NCBI GenBank assembly: GCA_900769555.1
Contig: CAAGHA010000070.1
Span: forward strand, 1 to 64,000
Origin: Bacteroidales bacterium
GTDB lineage: Bacteria > Bacteroidota > Bacteroidia > Bacteroidales > Paludibacteraceae
Reading direction: 5' to 3'
Length of the DNA stretch: 64,000 bases
Shown: positions 1 through 8,765 of the stretch, one piece after another
How the letters are laid out: every line of letters starts with the position of its first letter
Position numbering within the stretch: the first letter of the stretch is position 1
Program-made: the position numbers and the translations under genes
The notes under the pieces: generated by a model
Told to the model about the DNA's origin: nothing
Databases searched by the model: none
Seen by the model: the letters and a program-made list of their open reading frames with translations, nothing else

Positions 1-137
1 CATCTTTGAGATTCTTTTTAACCTATTTTTATTCTCCTTTTTTGATAATAGTCCACTATTTTCTGCAAAAGAAGACTAAAAATAGATTTAAAAATCTCTC
101 TCAAATATGCTCGAAATAAAATTAAAACAACTTCTTA
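1..137 (-). repeat. Family A palindromic intergenic repeat, copy 1 (cut by the window edge)
   Basis: Two long imperfect inverted arms (1-35 and 73-109) flank a core at about 36-72. The core carries the motif ATAGTCCACTAT, followed by CTGCAAAAGA. The right end (about 111-137) reads as AT-rich sequence ending in ACAACTTCTTA, which matches the terminal sequence of the copy at 23670-23854. The same arms and core recur in direct orientation at 20353-20458 and 23697-23793. The left terminus lies outside the window. No coding potential is seen in it. Confidence 0.7.
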
Positions 138-213
138 AGAGATATAAAATTTTTTTGAACATTTTCTTTGTTATCTTTGTCTTCAGCTATAGTTGTAGTT
201 TCGGTTTATATTT

Positions 214-1509
214 ATGAAAGGAGATTATTTACGTTTGAAAAACTTTGTTGGTATTTTTATTCTGTTGTTTTTTTATGGCGGAATCCATTTATATGGTTCC
301 GATACAACCCAATATCCAGACCGGAAGTCAGTTAATAAAAGGCAACTTCTTTGGAATGCAAAAGCTAAATATGGTTTTGTTCTGCCCTCTAATGATATGG
401 TGAAAGGAGGTAGTTTTGATATTCCAACCCAAACATGGACTTATTCTGATGACCGGAAAGTAACGAATTTTTTGGCTTGTGCTATGGAGTTTCATTGGAC
501 ATTAAAACCCGTTGATTGGAGAGCAAAAGCTTATCGTAATCCCTATTTAGGGATCGGACTCTCAATGACAAACTATTTCGATGACAGATTAGGGTGGCCG
601 TGGACTTTATATATGATTTATGGCGGAAGATTTGCAAGAATTAACCAATGGTTATCATTTGATGGAGAGTTGAATTTAGGATACTCTACCAATTGGAATC
701 ATTATGATCGATTTGATAATCCTAATAATGTGGCAATTGGTTGGAAAAATAATATTTATGTTTCGTTAGATCTTTATCTAAGAGTTTTATTATCAAAACA
801 TTGGGATGTAAAAATAGGATGTTCTTTTGACCATTTTTCAAATGGTGCGACAAGAATGCCTAATAGGGGAATAAATATGTTGACACCTGTTATAACACTC
901 GGTTGTCGTGTTCATGATACAGAGGAGACATTAAGAGATGCTGAGCCATTTATTAAACCGCGATTAAAATATCGAATAGATCATGATATTTGGGCTATTT
1001 TGTCGGTCAAACAATTTTATTTTGACGGAACGAATACCTTCTTGAGTACAAATTATGTTGATTATAGACACAGAATCTTTGCTTTTAGTTATGCTGCTAT
1101 GTTAACGAGAAGCTATAAGTATAAATATGGATTAAGTCTTGATTTTTTGTATGATGAAAGTGTTGGATCAAAGGCGGATTATATTGCCAATCCTCATGAT
1201 AATAAATTCTATGAGCATGTAACGTTGGGAGAGCGAGAAGATCGTTTTTCGTTGGGAGTTTCTCTAAAAGGAGAGATCGTTTTACCATATTTTTCCGTCT
1301 TTGCCAATTTAGGTTACGCTTTTTTGCATAAAAATGAAGACCTTCCTCGTTTTTACCAAATGTTGGGGGTTAAAATTCAACCTACAGGAACATTTTTCGG
1401 AACGATGGGTGTAAGGACGGCATATTTTTCGAAAGCCCAATTTATTACTTGGGGGATAGGATATACTTTTCGTGGCAAAGAGTTTGGAACGCATAAAGAT
1501 AAATTGTAG
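214..1509 (+). CDS. PagL-like outer-membrane acyloxyacyl hydrolase (lipid A deacylase family)
   Basis: This 431-residue protein has an N-terminal hydrophobic export segment at residues 8-27, followed by sequence rich in alternating aromatic and polar residues, as in an outer-membrane beta barrel. Residues 206-221 (DHFSNGATRMPNRGIN) match the H-x-S-N...P-N-x-G signature of lipid A 3-O-deacylases (PagL), with H207 and S209 as the likely catalytic pair. Family enzymes remove an acyl chain from lipid A in the outer leaflet. Classical PagL is under 200 residues; here about 200 further barrel-like residues follow the motif, as in longer Bacteroidota homologues. A TATCTTTG box at 172-179 could be the -7 element. 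The stop codon TAG coincides with the terminus of a short repeat (1508-1566). Family call fairly firm; substrate inferred. Confidence 0.7.
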   Translation: MKGDYLRLKNFVGIFILLFFYGGIHLYGSDTTQYPDRKSVNKRQLLWNAKAKYGFVLPSNDMVKGGSFDIPTQTWTYSDDRKVTNFLACAMEFHWTLKPVDWRAKAYRNPYLGIGLSMTNYFDDRLGWPWTLYMIYGGRFARINQWLSFDGELNLGYSTNWNHYDRFDNPNNVAIGWKNNIYVSLDLYLRVLLSKHWDVKIGCSFDHFSNGATRMPNRGINMLTPVITLGCRVHDTEETLRDAEPFIKPRLKYRIDHDIWAILSVKQFYFDGTNTFLSTNYVDYRHRIFAFSYAAMLTRSYKYKYGLSLDFLYDESVGSKADYIANPHDNKFYEHVTLGEREDRFSLGVSLKGEIVLPYFSVFANLGYAFLHKNEDLPRFYQMLGVKIQPTGTFFGTMGVRTAYFSKAQFITWGIGYTFRGKEFGTHKDKL

Positions 1510-1566
1510 AAGTTACCCTTAAAAATACGTCTCAAATATAAATGAAATTAAAATTAAACAACTTCC
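1508..1566 (-). repeat. Short family A derivative directly at the end of the PagL-like gene
   Basis: Reads TAGAAGTTACCC at the left, then AATACGTCTCAAATATAAAT, then a copy of the family A terminus ending in ACAACTTCC. This equals the two ends and one arm of a family A element with the core deleted. Its first bases form the stop codon of the preceding gene. A further AGGCAACTTCT motif lies at 1579-1591. Confidence 0.5.
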
Positions 1567-1666
1567 AAGCAATTGCAGTAGGCAACTTCTTTAAATAAGG
1601 TTGATTTTTATTTTTTTCTATTTCAATAAAATTCAATTCAACTTCTTAAAATTCGGCAAAAAAATG

Positions 1667-1674
1667 TATTTTTG
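1667..1674 (+). promoter_or_regulatory. -7 promoter box of parE
   Basis: TATTTTTG matches the Bacteroidota -7 consensus TAnnTTTG and lies 18 nt before the parE ATG, giving a predicted leader of only about 12 nt. No clear -33 TTTG is seen at the ideal distance. Confidence 0.4.
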
Positions 1675-1692
1675 CAAAAATCAAGTTTTTAT

Positions 1693-3576
1693 ATGGCAGA
1701 ATTGGATTTTGAAATAGAAAATTCCCAAGTGGGTGATTATAATGAGGATAGTATCAAACATCTTGAGCCGTTAGAGCATATCCGATTGCGTCCGGGTATG
1801 TACATAGGTAAACTAGGAGATGGTAGTCATTCCGATGATGGTATCTATGTCTTGCTAAAAGAGGTACTCGATAATGGTATCGATGAGTTTCGTCAGCAAG
1901 CAGGAAAACAGATTGATATCACATTAGAAGAAGGAGCTGTAACTGTTCGAGACTATGGTCGAGGTATTCCTTTGGGTAAAATGATTGAAGCTGTATCGCA
2001 GATTAATACCGGAGGAAAATTCGACAATAAATCTTTTAAGAAATCGGTTGGTATGAATGGTGTGGGTACAAAGGCAGTCAATGCATTGTCCTCAGAATTT
2101 AAAGTTCAAGCGTTCCGAGAAGGAAAAACTCGTTGGGCCATTTTTCAACACGGCGAGTTGGTGGAAGATTCCGGAATAGTGGATACCGATGAACCTAATG
2201 GGACTTTAATCTATTTCCGTCCGGATGATAGTCCGAATATCTTCCCTAATTACAAATTTCGAGAGGATTTTGTCGAGACAATGTTGAAGAATTATACCTA
2301 TTTGAATACCGGTTTGACTTTGATTTTCAACGGTAAAAAGTATAATTCGAAACATGGGTTGTTGGATTTGTTGAATGATAATGTATCAGAAACACCTATC
2401 TATCCCATTATTCACTTAAAAGGAGAAAATATAGAATTTGCATTGACGCACTGCATTCAGTATGGTGAAGAGTACTATTCATTTGTAAATGGACAACATA
2501 CAACACAGGGAGGAACTCATCAATCTGCCTTTCGTGAGGCATTAGGAAAGACAATCAAAGAGTTCTATAACAAAAATATGGAGTTGGCAGACATTCGTTT
2601 AGGAATAGTGGCTGCCATTGCCATTGATGTAGAAGAACCTATCTTTGAGAGTCAGACCAAGACCAAATTAGGATCAAAAGATATGGCCCCAGATGGTGGC
2701 GTTTCAATCAACAAATATGTCAATGATTTCGTAAAGAAAGAGTTAGATGATTATTTGCATAAGTTCCCGAATGTAGCAGATGTTTTGTACGAGAAGATTC
2801 TAGCTGCAGAAAAGGAGAGAAAAGCGATTGCTGGAGTTACAAAAGTGGCTCGTGAGAGAGCTAAAAAAGTGAGCCTTTGCAATCGAAAACTGAGAGATTG
2901 TCGTTATCATTACAACGATGTAAAGGGTAATTTACAAGATGAAACATCCATCTTTATTACGGAGGGTGATTCTGCAAGTGGTTCTATCACCAAGAGTAGA
3001 GATGCCAATTACCAAGCTGTTTTCAGTTTAAGAGGAAAGCCTTTCAATAGTTATGGATCGACCAAAAAAGTGGTCTATGAAAATGAGGAGTTTAATCTTT
3101 TGCAAGCGGCATTGAACATTGAAGATGGAATGGATGGATTGCGTTACAATAAGGTTATTATTGCTACTGATGCCGATGTGGATGGTATGCATATCCGAAT
3201 GTTGTTGTTAACTTTCTTCCTTCAATTCTTCCCGGAATTAGTGAAGCGAGGACATGTTTATATTTTGCAAACTCCTTTGTTCCGTGTTCGAGATAAAAAA
3301 CAGACATTCTATTGTTACACAGATGAAGAAAGATTATCTGCCATCGCTAAATTAGGGAAAGCTGCAGAGATAACACGATTTAAAGGATTGGGAGAGATCT
3401 CTCCGGATGAGTTTAAGTGTTTTGTAGGAAAAGATATCAGATTGGATCAAGTATCATTGAGAAAAGAGGATAGTGTAACATCTATGTTGGCTTTCTATAT
3501 GGGAAAAAATACCCCTAAGAGACAAGATTTTATTATTGATAATTTGGTGTTAGAGGAGGAACTTCCGGAAGATTAG
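1693..3576 (+). CDS. parE: DNA topoisomerase IV subunit B
   Basis: This is the ATPase subunit of topoisomerase IV, which with ParC decatenates replicated chromosomes. It has 627 residues, the usual length for Bacteroidota ParE. In order it shows the GHKL ATPase motifs ([29 protein letters not shown]), the QTKTKLGS motif of the transducer domain, the TOPRIM acidic residues ([11 protein letters not shown], then [10 protein letters not shown]) and the C-terminal RFKGLGE motif. I chose the ATG at 1693. An in-frame TTG at 1672 lies inside the probable -7 promoter box, so it should not be the start. ParE rather than GyrB is preferred from the short TOPRIM-to-end spacing and overall similarity to Bacteroidales ParE. 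parC is not in the window. Confidence 0.93.
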   Translation: MAELDFEIENSQVGDYNEDSIKHLEPLEHIRLRPGMYIGKLGDGSHSDDGIYVLLKEVLDNGIDEFRQQAGKQIDITLEEGAVTVRDYGRGIPLGKMIEAVSQINTGGKFDNKSFKKSVGMNGVGTKAVNALSSEFKVQAFREGKTRWAIFQHGELVEDSGIVDTDEPNGTLIYFRPDDSPNIFPNYKFREDFVETMLKNYTYLNTGLTLIFNGKKYNSKHGLLDLLNDNVSETPIYPIIHLKGENIEFALTHCIQYGEEYYSFVNGQHTTQGGTHQSAFREALGKTIKEFYNKNMELADIRLGIVAAIAIDVEEPIFESQTKTKLGSKDMAPDGGVSINKYVNDFVKKELDDYLHKFPNVADVLYEKILAAEKERKAIAGVTKVARERAKKVSLCNRKLRDCRYHYNDVKGNLQDETSIFITEGDSASGSITKSRDANYQAVFSLRGKPFNSYGSTKKVVYENEEFNLLQAALNIEDGMDGLRYNKVIIATDADVDGMHIRMLLLTFFLQFFPELVKRGHVYILQTPLFRVRDKKQTFYCYTDEERLSAIAKLGKAAEITRFKGLGEISPDEFKCFVGKDIRLDQVSLRKEDSVTSMLAFYMGKNTPKRQDFIIDNLVLEEELPED

Positions 3577-3701
3577 GAATGTTAATTAGAGTATTGCTCG
3601 AATGGTCAATATCCTTTTGATTTTTGGTTCGAGAGTGATAGCGGAAGAATTAATGAGAAGTTTGATATTGTGAAAATAATCATAATTTAGAATAGAATAC
3701 A

Positions 3702-4151
3702 ATGAAAGAGTTAAAAGATTTGACAGTAGGTATTTGTAATGACCACGCAGGAGTAGAAGTAAAGAATTTTATTATAGAAAAATTGAAGGAGGCGGGTGCT
3801 TCTGTTTCTAATTTCGGTACCGATACAACAGATAGTTGTGATTATCCTGATTTTGCTCATCCAATGTCTTCGGCGGTAGAAACAGGTAAGTGTGATATGG
3901 GAATAGCGATTTGTGGAACAGGAAACGGAATTAGTATGACTTGCAACAAACATCAGGCAATTCGTGCAGCATTGTCATGGGAGGTTGAAATTGCACGTTT
4001 AGCTAGAGAACATAATAATGCTAACGTGGTAGGAATTCCAGCTCGTTTTATCTCAAAAGAAAAAGCATGGGAAATTGTTGAGGCTTTTTTGACTACCGAT
4101 TTTGAAGGTGGAAGACACGAAGCAAGAGTGGCAAAAATTGCGTTGAAGTAA
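3702..4151 (+). CDS. rpiB: Ribose-5-phosphate isomerase B
   Basis: Interconverts ribose 5-phosphate and ribulose 5-phosphate in the non-oxidative pentose phosphate pathway (cytosol). The 149-residue length is typical of RpiB/LacAB proteins. Visible signatures are the N-terminal NDHAGVEVK, the SCDYPDFAH segment and the active-site CGTGNGISM loop. Residues HNNANVVGIPAR follow, as in the family. It lies 125 nt downstream of parE with no terminator that I can recognise, and an intergenic repeat follows it. Confidence 0.93.
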   Translation: MKELKDLTVGICNDHAGVEVKNFIIEKLKEAGASVSNFGTDTTDSCDYPDFAHPMSSAVETGKCDMGIAICGTGNGISMTCNKHQAIRAALSWEVEIARLAREHNNANVVGIPARFISKEKAWEIVEAFLTTDFEGGRHEARVAKIALK

Positions 4152-4210
4152 GATGTTATATAAAGTTTTATCCTAAATATCAGGGTTTATAGAAGTTAAT
4201 TTATGGTAAT

Positions 4211-4352
4211 GTCTATAAATTAAGTCGAGATAATTTTGAAGAGCATTTTGCTTAGGTTGTTTCTTTTAGGACAGAGCGAAGAGAGTATAGTGACCGATTG
4301 AATCGGAGTAAGATAAGTAAATGAATTCAAAAGCATCCGTATAGGAGAGTTA
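4211..4352 (+). repeat. Family B intergenic repeat, copy 1
   Basis: Begins GTCTATAAATTAAGTCGAGA at 4211 and continues with AATTTTGAAGAGCATTTTG, TTAGGTTGTTTCT, and TATAGTGACCGATTGAATCG, ending near TTCAAAAGCATCCG (4326-4340). The same order of blocks occurs at 35604-35795, and in inverted orientation (interrupted) at 23594-23960. The right terminus is degenerate here. It fills much of the 334-nt gap between rpiB and the GH9 gene; the rest is AT-rich and I see no gene in it. Confidence 0.65.
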
Positions 4353-4485
4353 TTTTTAACTTTTCGTCCGGATTTATTTCCTTTTGGACGAGATATTGAG
4401 TTTTTTTTTTATAAAAAGGTGAAAATAAATTTAAAATTCTTATCTTGTCGCAGTTTTTTATTAAAATATAATAGGATCAAGAATT

Positions 4486-7452
4486 ATGAGTAAGTTTAAA
4501 GTTTGTTTTATTTTGTTGGTTGTAACCCTCTTCCCGACTGTAGGAGTGTGGGCGCAAACTCCATCGTTTTCAGATGATCAGTATCAGAAAGCATTATGGA
4601 TGACAACCCGTTTTTATGGTGCACAACGTTCCGGAGTTGGACCAAATTGGTTATTGGCGACTCATAATCCCACAAGTGTAAATGTTTCATGGGATAAAAG
4701 TAAATTTGTGCCGGGACAATCGTTTGTAAAAGATGCAGATGGAGATTATGATTTGTCCGGCGGTTGGTTTGATTGTGGAGACCATGTAAAATTTGGTCAA
4801 ACCGAGTTTTATTCAGCTTATATGTTGCTGTTGGGTTATTCTGAGTTCCCTAAAGGGTATGATGATTATTATTCATTTGATTATAGCGGATATATTTCGG
4901 CTGATGATTATACGTGGGAAGGAAAAAAGGGTAAACCCAATGGAATTCCGGATATTTTGGATGAGGTAAAATATGCCACAGATTATTTAATGAAATGTGT
5001 GAGAGATAAATCCACTTTTTATTATCAAGTAGGAGATGGAGATGCGGATCATAAGCATTGGGTTACAGCATCTGTGATGGCAACATTGCCAGTGTCTGAA
5101 GGAGGTGAAGCTGATGGGTCAAGAAAAGTTTCAAAGGCAACAGGTAATGTTACTTCTATGGCTGCACTTTGTGGTTCAGCCTTGGCTGCAATGGCAAGGC
5201 TTTATGCCCCATTTGATGGAGATTATGCTAAAAGGTGTTTGGATAAGGCTTTGGTTGCGTATGAATTTGTTAATGGTACGCCAAAAGGGAACTCGGCAGC
5301 AGGAGGATTTTATGGATCTAAACCCAAGTATGTTGCTGATTTGGTGACATTTAGTGTTGAGCTTTATCGAACGACAGGAGATAAAAAGTATTTGGCTGAT
5401 GCAGAAGCAAATTGTTCTTGGATGAATGCAGAAGCTGATTATAATTATAATTATACGTTGTGTTATAATAATACGGAGGATTTAGCAGCTTATTTGATAG
5501 CATCTACAAAGGAATCTTCTTACTCTGAGAAAGCTCTCAAAGTTATGGATTTTTATGTTAATTCGATGTATAAACCAGCTTCCGGATATTTCTTGAATAA
5601 GAAGGTTGGAGGTTGGGGTAAACTTCGTTTCCCTGCCAATCAAGCATTTGTCTATGGATTATATAGTAAATTGAAGGGCGATATGTCTTCTATAAATCAA
5701 TACTCACTTACTACAATCGAATACATAATGGGTAAGAACTCAGGTAATTTGTCTTATATTACCGGATTTGGAGAAAAATCGCCAAAGTATGTTCATCACA
5801 GAAATTATTATCGAGAAGATACAGATAAAGAGACAGGTGTTACCGTTAAGGATAAGTTCAGACAGTTTGGTTATTTGGTTGGTGGTGATTTAGATGGTTC
5901 TTATAATGATGTTCCTGGTGCAGATTATACCTATTCTGAGGGTGGTATTGATTACAATGCCGGCTTGGTAGGAGCTTTGGGGTATATCAATTCTATTCTG
6001 TCTCCTGTTGATGTAAATAAGTTTGGTCATCCTTCTCCTGAACTTGGTGAGAATAAAACTCTTTGTGGTGTTGGATCTGTAACTATCAATGCTGTTGTTG
6101 ATCTTTCTAATTTGGACGAAGGTGAAAAAGTTACTTACAAATGGTATAAAAATGATTCTCCTCTATCTTCTTTCGATGGAAAGGAGAGTATCTCTGTTTC
6201 TGAAGCAGGTACGTATAAATGCGAAGTGGTTGAAACTTCCGGTGCTTGGTCAACTAGTGATGAGGTTGTAGTGTCGGATGTTCTTCCTGATTTTACTATC
6301 GGAGAGGATATACAACTTTGTAAAGAGACTTCGGCTACGTTTAAAGCTTCTTTGCAAGGTCAAGGCTTGACTTACTCTTGGTCAAAAGATGGAAAACAAA
6401 TTGCTGATGCGATTGATTCTATTTATACAGTTTATACTGCTGGTACTTATGGTTTAACTATTGCTGCAACCGGTTGTGAAAGTAAAACGGTTGAGGTGAA
6501 TGTTACTTCTTTGTTGCCTGAGGTTGAAGGGGCTGTAATTTGTAATCCGGGTATTGTTTCTCTTGCAGTTTTGTCGGACGGAGATTATGAGTGGTATGCT
6601 GATGCAGAAGGGGGCTCTCCTTTGGCAACCGGCTCTGTTTATTCTACATCGATTTCAGAATCAACTACGTTCTATGTTCAGGATGCAGGTTCAATTTCTG
6701 CCACTGCCGGACCATCTGAAAAGCAATTGTCTAATGACAGAACTTATGGGGATAAAAAAGTCCATTTCACAACTTCCGGAGAAGTGCAAATTACTCAGAT
6801 TTCTGTAAGTTATAGTAGTGTATATCACAAAAGTGAACAAACTTTAACCGCAACTCTTTCTGGTGATGCAGAGGGCGTGTTTGTTTCGGCTGCGGAAAAT
6901 GTTCAAAATGCAGGTAGTTATACTTTCTCTTTTGAACAAAATCCTATAAATATAACAAAAGCAGGTACATACGTTATTGAATTTAAACCAGGTAATGCTG
7001 AGTTTAACTATTCAACAAATTGCAATTATGATGAGTTTGCTTACTCGGACATCATTAAATTTAATTCGGGTAGTACAAATGATTATGCATTCCCTGTTAT
7101 TTTTGATTGGAAAATATCTGCCGGCTCATCTTGCTCAAGAACACCGGTGCTTGCTATTGTTGATGAATCTGATAATTGTGTAGGGGGTTATGTTGATTTG
7201 AATGTTGTTGAGTCTTCGGATTTAGCTATTTTCCCTAATCCGGTAGAAAATCAGTTGTTTGTTAATTTGGATGAAATGGATGTTTTGTTACAATCAAATA
7301 TCTATTCTTCTACAGGAGCTGCTTGGGAAGTAGAGCCTATGGGTAATAGGGGACTTATCTCATTTGATGTGGCAAATTTAAATCCAGGTATTTATGTTTT
7401 GGAACTTGTTATGGAAAGTGGTGTGAAGAGATCTCAATTTATCAAACGTTAG
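4486..7452 (+). CDS. Secreted glycoside hydrolase family 9 cellulase with T9SS sorting domain
   Basis: This 988-residue secreted endoglucanase probably hydrolyses beta-1,4-glucan. A signal peptide covers residues 1-23 (ending VWAQ). The GH9 (alpha/alpha)6 domain spans about 27-505. It shows SGGWFDCGDH with the catalytic Asp pair D96 and D99, the conserved HHR at 437-439, and the catalytic acid E485 in SEGGIDYNAG. Residues about 515-690 look like two or three Ig-like or PKD-like modules, and about 700-900 form another beta-rich module that I cannot assign (possibly carbohydrate binding). The last 75 residues (from IFPNPVENQ, about 915) are a type A T9SS C-terminal signal, so export runs Sec then T9SS to the surface. 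A bidirectional terminator follows. Confidence 0.9.
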   Translation: MSKFKVCFILLVVTLFPTVGVWAQTPSFSDDQYQKALWMTTRFYGAQRSGVGPNWLLATHNPTSVNVSWDKSKFVPGQSFVKDADGDYDLSGGWFDCGDHVKFGQTEFYSAYMLLLGYSEFPKGYDDYYSFDYSGYISADDYTWEGKKGKPNGIPDILDEVKYATDYLMKCVRDKSTFYYQVGDGDADHKHWVTASVMATLPVSEGGEADGSRKVSKATGNVTSMAALCGSALAAMARLYAPFDGDYAKRCLDKALVAYEFVNGTPKGNSAAGGFYGSKPKYVADLVTFSVELYRTTGDKKYLADAEANCSWMNAEADYNYNYTLCYNNTEDLAAYLIASTKESSYSEKALKVMDFYVNSMYKPASGYFLNKKVGGWGKLRFPANQAFVYGLYSKLKGDMSSINQYSLTTIEYIMGKNSGNLSYITGFGEKSPKYVHHRNYYREDTDKETGVTVKDKFRQFGYLVGGDLDGSYNDVPGADYTYSEGGIDYNAGLVGALGYINSILSPVDVNKFGHPSPELGENKTLCGVGSVTINAVVDLSNLDEGEKVTYKWYKNDSPLSSFDGKESISVSEAGTYKCEVVETSGAWSTSDEVVVSDVLPDFTIGEDIQLCKETSATFKASLQGQGLTYSWSKDGKQIADAIDSIYTVYTAGTYGLTIAATGCESKTVEVNVTSLLPEVEGAVICNPGIVSLAVLSDGDYEWYADAEGGSPLATGSVYSTSISESTTFYVQDAGSISATAGPSEKQLSNDRTYGDKKVHFTTSGEVQITQISVSYSSVYHKSEQTLTATLSGDAEGVFVSAAENVQNAGSYTFSFEQNPINITKAGTYVIEFKPGNAEFNYSTNCNYDEFAYSDIIKFNSGSTNDYAFPVIFDWKISAGSSCSRTPVLAIVDESDNCVGGYVDLNVVESSDLAIFPNPVENQLFVNLDEMDVLLQSNIYSSTGAAWEVEPMGNRGLISFDVANLNPGIYVLELVMESGVKRSQFIKR

Positions 7453-7483
7453 TAGAAATACATAAACGATTTGAATTGTAAAT

Positions 7484-7531
7484 AAAAAGATGAGACCGAG
7501 TTAAATAATAGATTAGGTCTCATCTTTTTTT
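7484..7531. terminator. Bidirectional intrinsic terminator between the GH9 gene and the efflux operon
   Basis: A 14-nt arm AAAAAGATGAGACC (7484-7497) pairs with GGTCTCATCTTTTTT (7516-7530), followed by T residues. The A-rich left side makes it usable from both strands, and the genes converge here. Confidence 0.85.
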
Positions 7532-7587
7532 GTGAAGTTAATTCTTTCTTGAAATGGATGACTATGTTTTTTATTGTTTATGGTAAA

Positions 7588-8763
7588 CTACCTTAAATAT
7601 TTTCTTTTTGTAACGTAGATGGAAAGTAAAAAATAGATGAGTGTTTGTATCCATAATCCAAAATATTCAAATTTGATATCTGCTAGTTCTGCATCCATTG
7701 AATTAATTTTTATGTATCCTTCTATTCCAAATGTACAAGGAATAAGATAGCTTAGTAGTCGCCACGCATCGGGGATAGCAGATGATGGCCATGAAATACC
7801 CGATAAAAATAAAAATATTAGCGATGTAAATACTATATATAGGTAGGATTCTTCCATTTCTTTAATAAAAATAGTTAGTGATATTCCTAGAAAAATTGAG
7901 GCGAGAATATAGGGTAGATAGATTGAGATAAGATCAATAAAATCACCCATCTGAGGAAATGAAAATAGAGTGGGGATAGTAAACATTATATACAATCCAA
8001 TGAATAGGTAAATTAGCACATAGCAGAGCGCTTGGCCTATAATTTGAGATATTGGGTGGAGTTTTTGGGGAATCGTTCTTTGTTTTATGAAATATCCTTC
8101 TTCTCTTCGTTTCCCGTTTAATGCACAGATAGATAGTAAAATTGTTTGTTGAATGATTAACATTAAAATAGCAGGAATCAAAAATGAAGCAAACCCATTA
8201 GACGGATTAAATAGTATGGTTTCATTGTATTTTATTGGTTGTATGATTCTTCTTTCTTCCTCTTTTGTTTTATTGGTTGTGTGCTTTCCTTGAAGGTCTC
8301 TATTCATTTGTAATGATACGTTGGTTGCCGTTATTAAGAAATTTTTGTAGTAGAGTAAACTACTCATATCAGAGTAAAGAGATATGTAGCTTCTTTCTTT
8401 TTGAGCAATTTTTTTAGAAAAATTGGTTGGAATCTCCATTATGCAATAGGCTTCCTTTTTGTAAAGGGATTTTTTTGCAGATTCTAGATCGTTGAAAGTT
8501 GAAACAATTTTAACCTCTTTTGTCGCATCGCATAATCGCATAAAGTATCTACTCTCGTGGCTATTACAATGATCTACAACAACCATTGGGGCTTCTTTTA
8601 CAACTTCATTGTCGTATATACAACTATATAATGCAGGGTATAGTAGTGGTGCTACAAATATCACCAGCATAATATTTTTGTCTGAAATTAAGCTGGAAAA
8701 TTCTTCTTTCCAATAAAAAGTCACATTAGATATAAAAAACTTAAATTGGGACTTCTCTTTCAT
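7588..8763 (-). CDS. ABC-2 type transporter permease (efflux operon, distal)
   Basis: An inner-membrane permease of 391 residues with the ABC-2 topology: one N-terminal membrane segment (about 33-50), a large periplasmic domain (about 55-200), then five or six C-terminal segments. The PSNGFASFLIPAILMLI stretch opens the second membrane block and the SGISWPSSAIP motif is typical of the family. I chose the ATG at 8763, two bases after the stop of the upstream permease; a longer frame from 8823 would overlap that gene by about 60 nt. It is the last gene of the TolC-HlyD-permease-permease operon and is followed by a terminator. Probably forms a heterodimer with the preceding permease. Cargo is unknown. 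Confidence 0.82.
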   Translation of the reverse strand: MKEKSQFKFFISNVTFYWKEEFSSLISDKNIMLVIFVAPLLYPALYSCIYDNEVVKEAPMVVVDHCNSHESRYFMRLCDATKEVKIVSTFNDLESAKKSLYKKEAYCIMEIPTNFSKKIAQKERSYISLYSDMSSLLYYKNFLITATNVSLQMNRDLQGKHTTNKTKEEERRIIQPIKYNETILFNPSNGFASFLIPAILMLIIQQTILLSICALNGKRREEGYFIKQRTIPQKLHPISQIIGQALCYVLIYLFIGLYIMFTIPTLFSFPQMGDFIDLISIYLPYILASIFLGISLTIFIKEMEESYLYIVFTSLIFLFLSGISWPSSAIPDAWRLLSYLIPCTFGIEGYIKINSMDAELADIKFEYFGLWIQTLIYFLLSIYVTKRKYLR

Positions 8764-8765
8764 GG

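Noticed and set aside
1672..1692. TTG start seven codons upstream of parE
   Set aside because: The TTG is part of the -7 box TATTTTTG, so it should not be transcribed.
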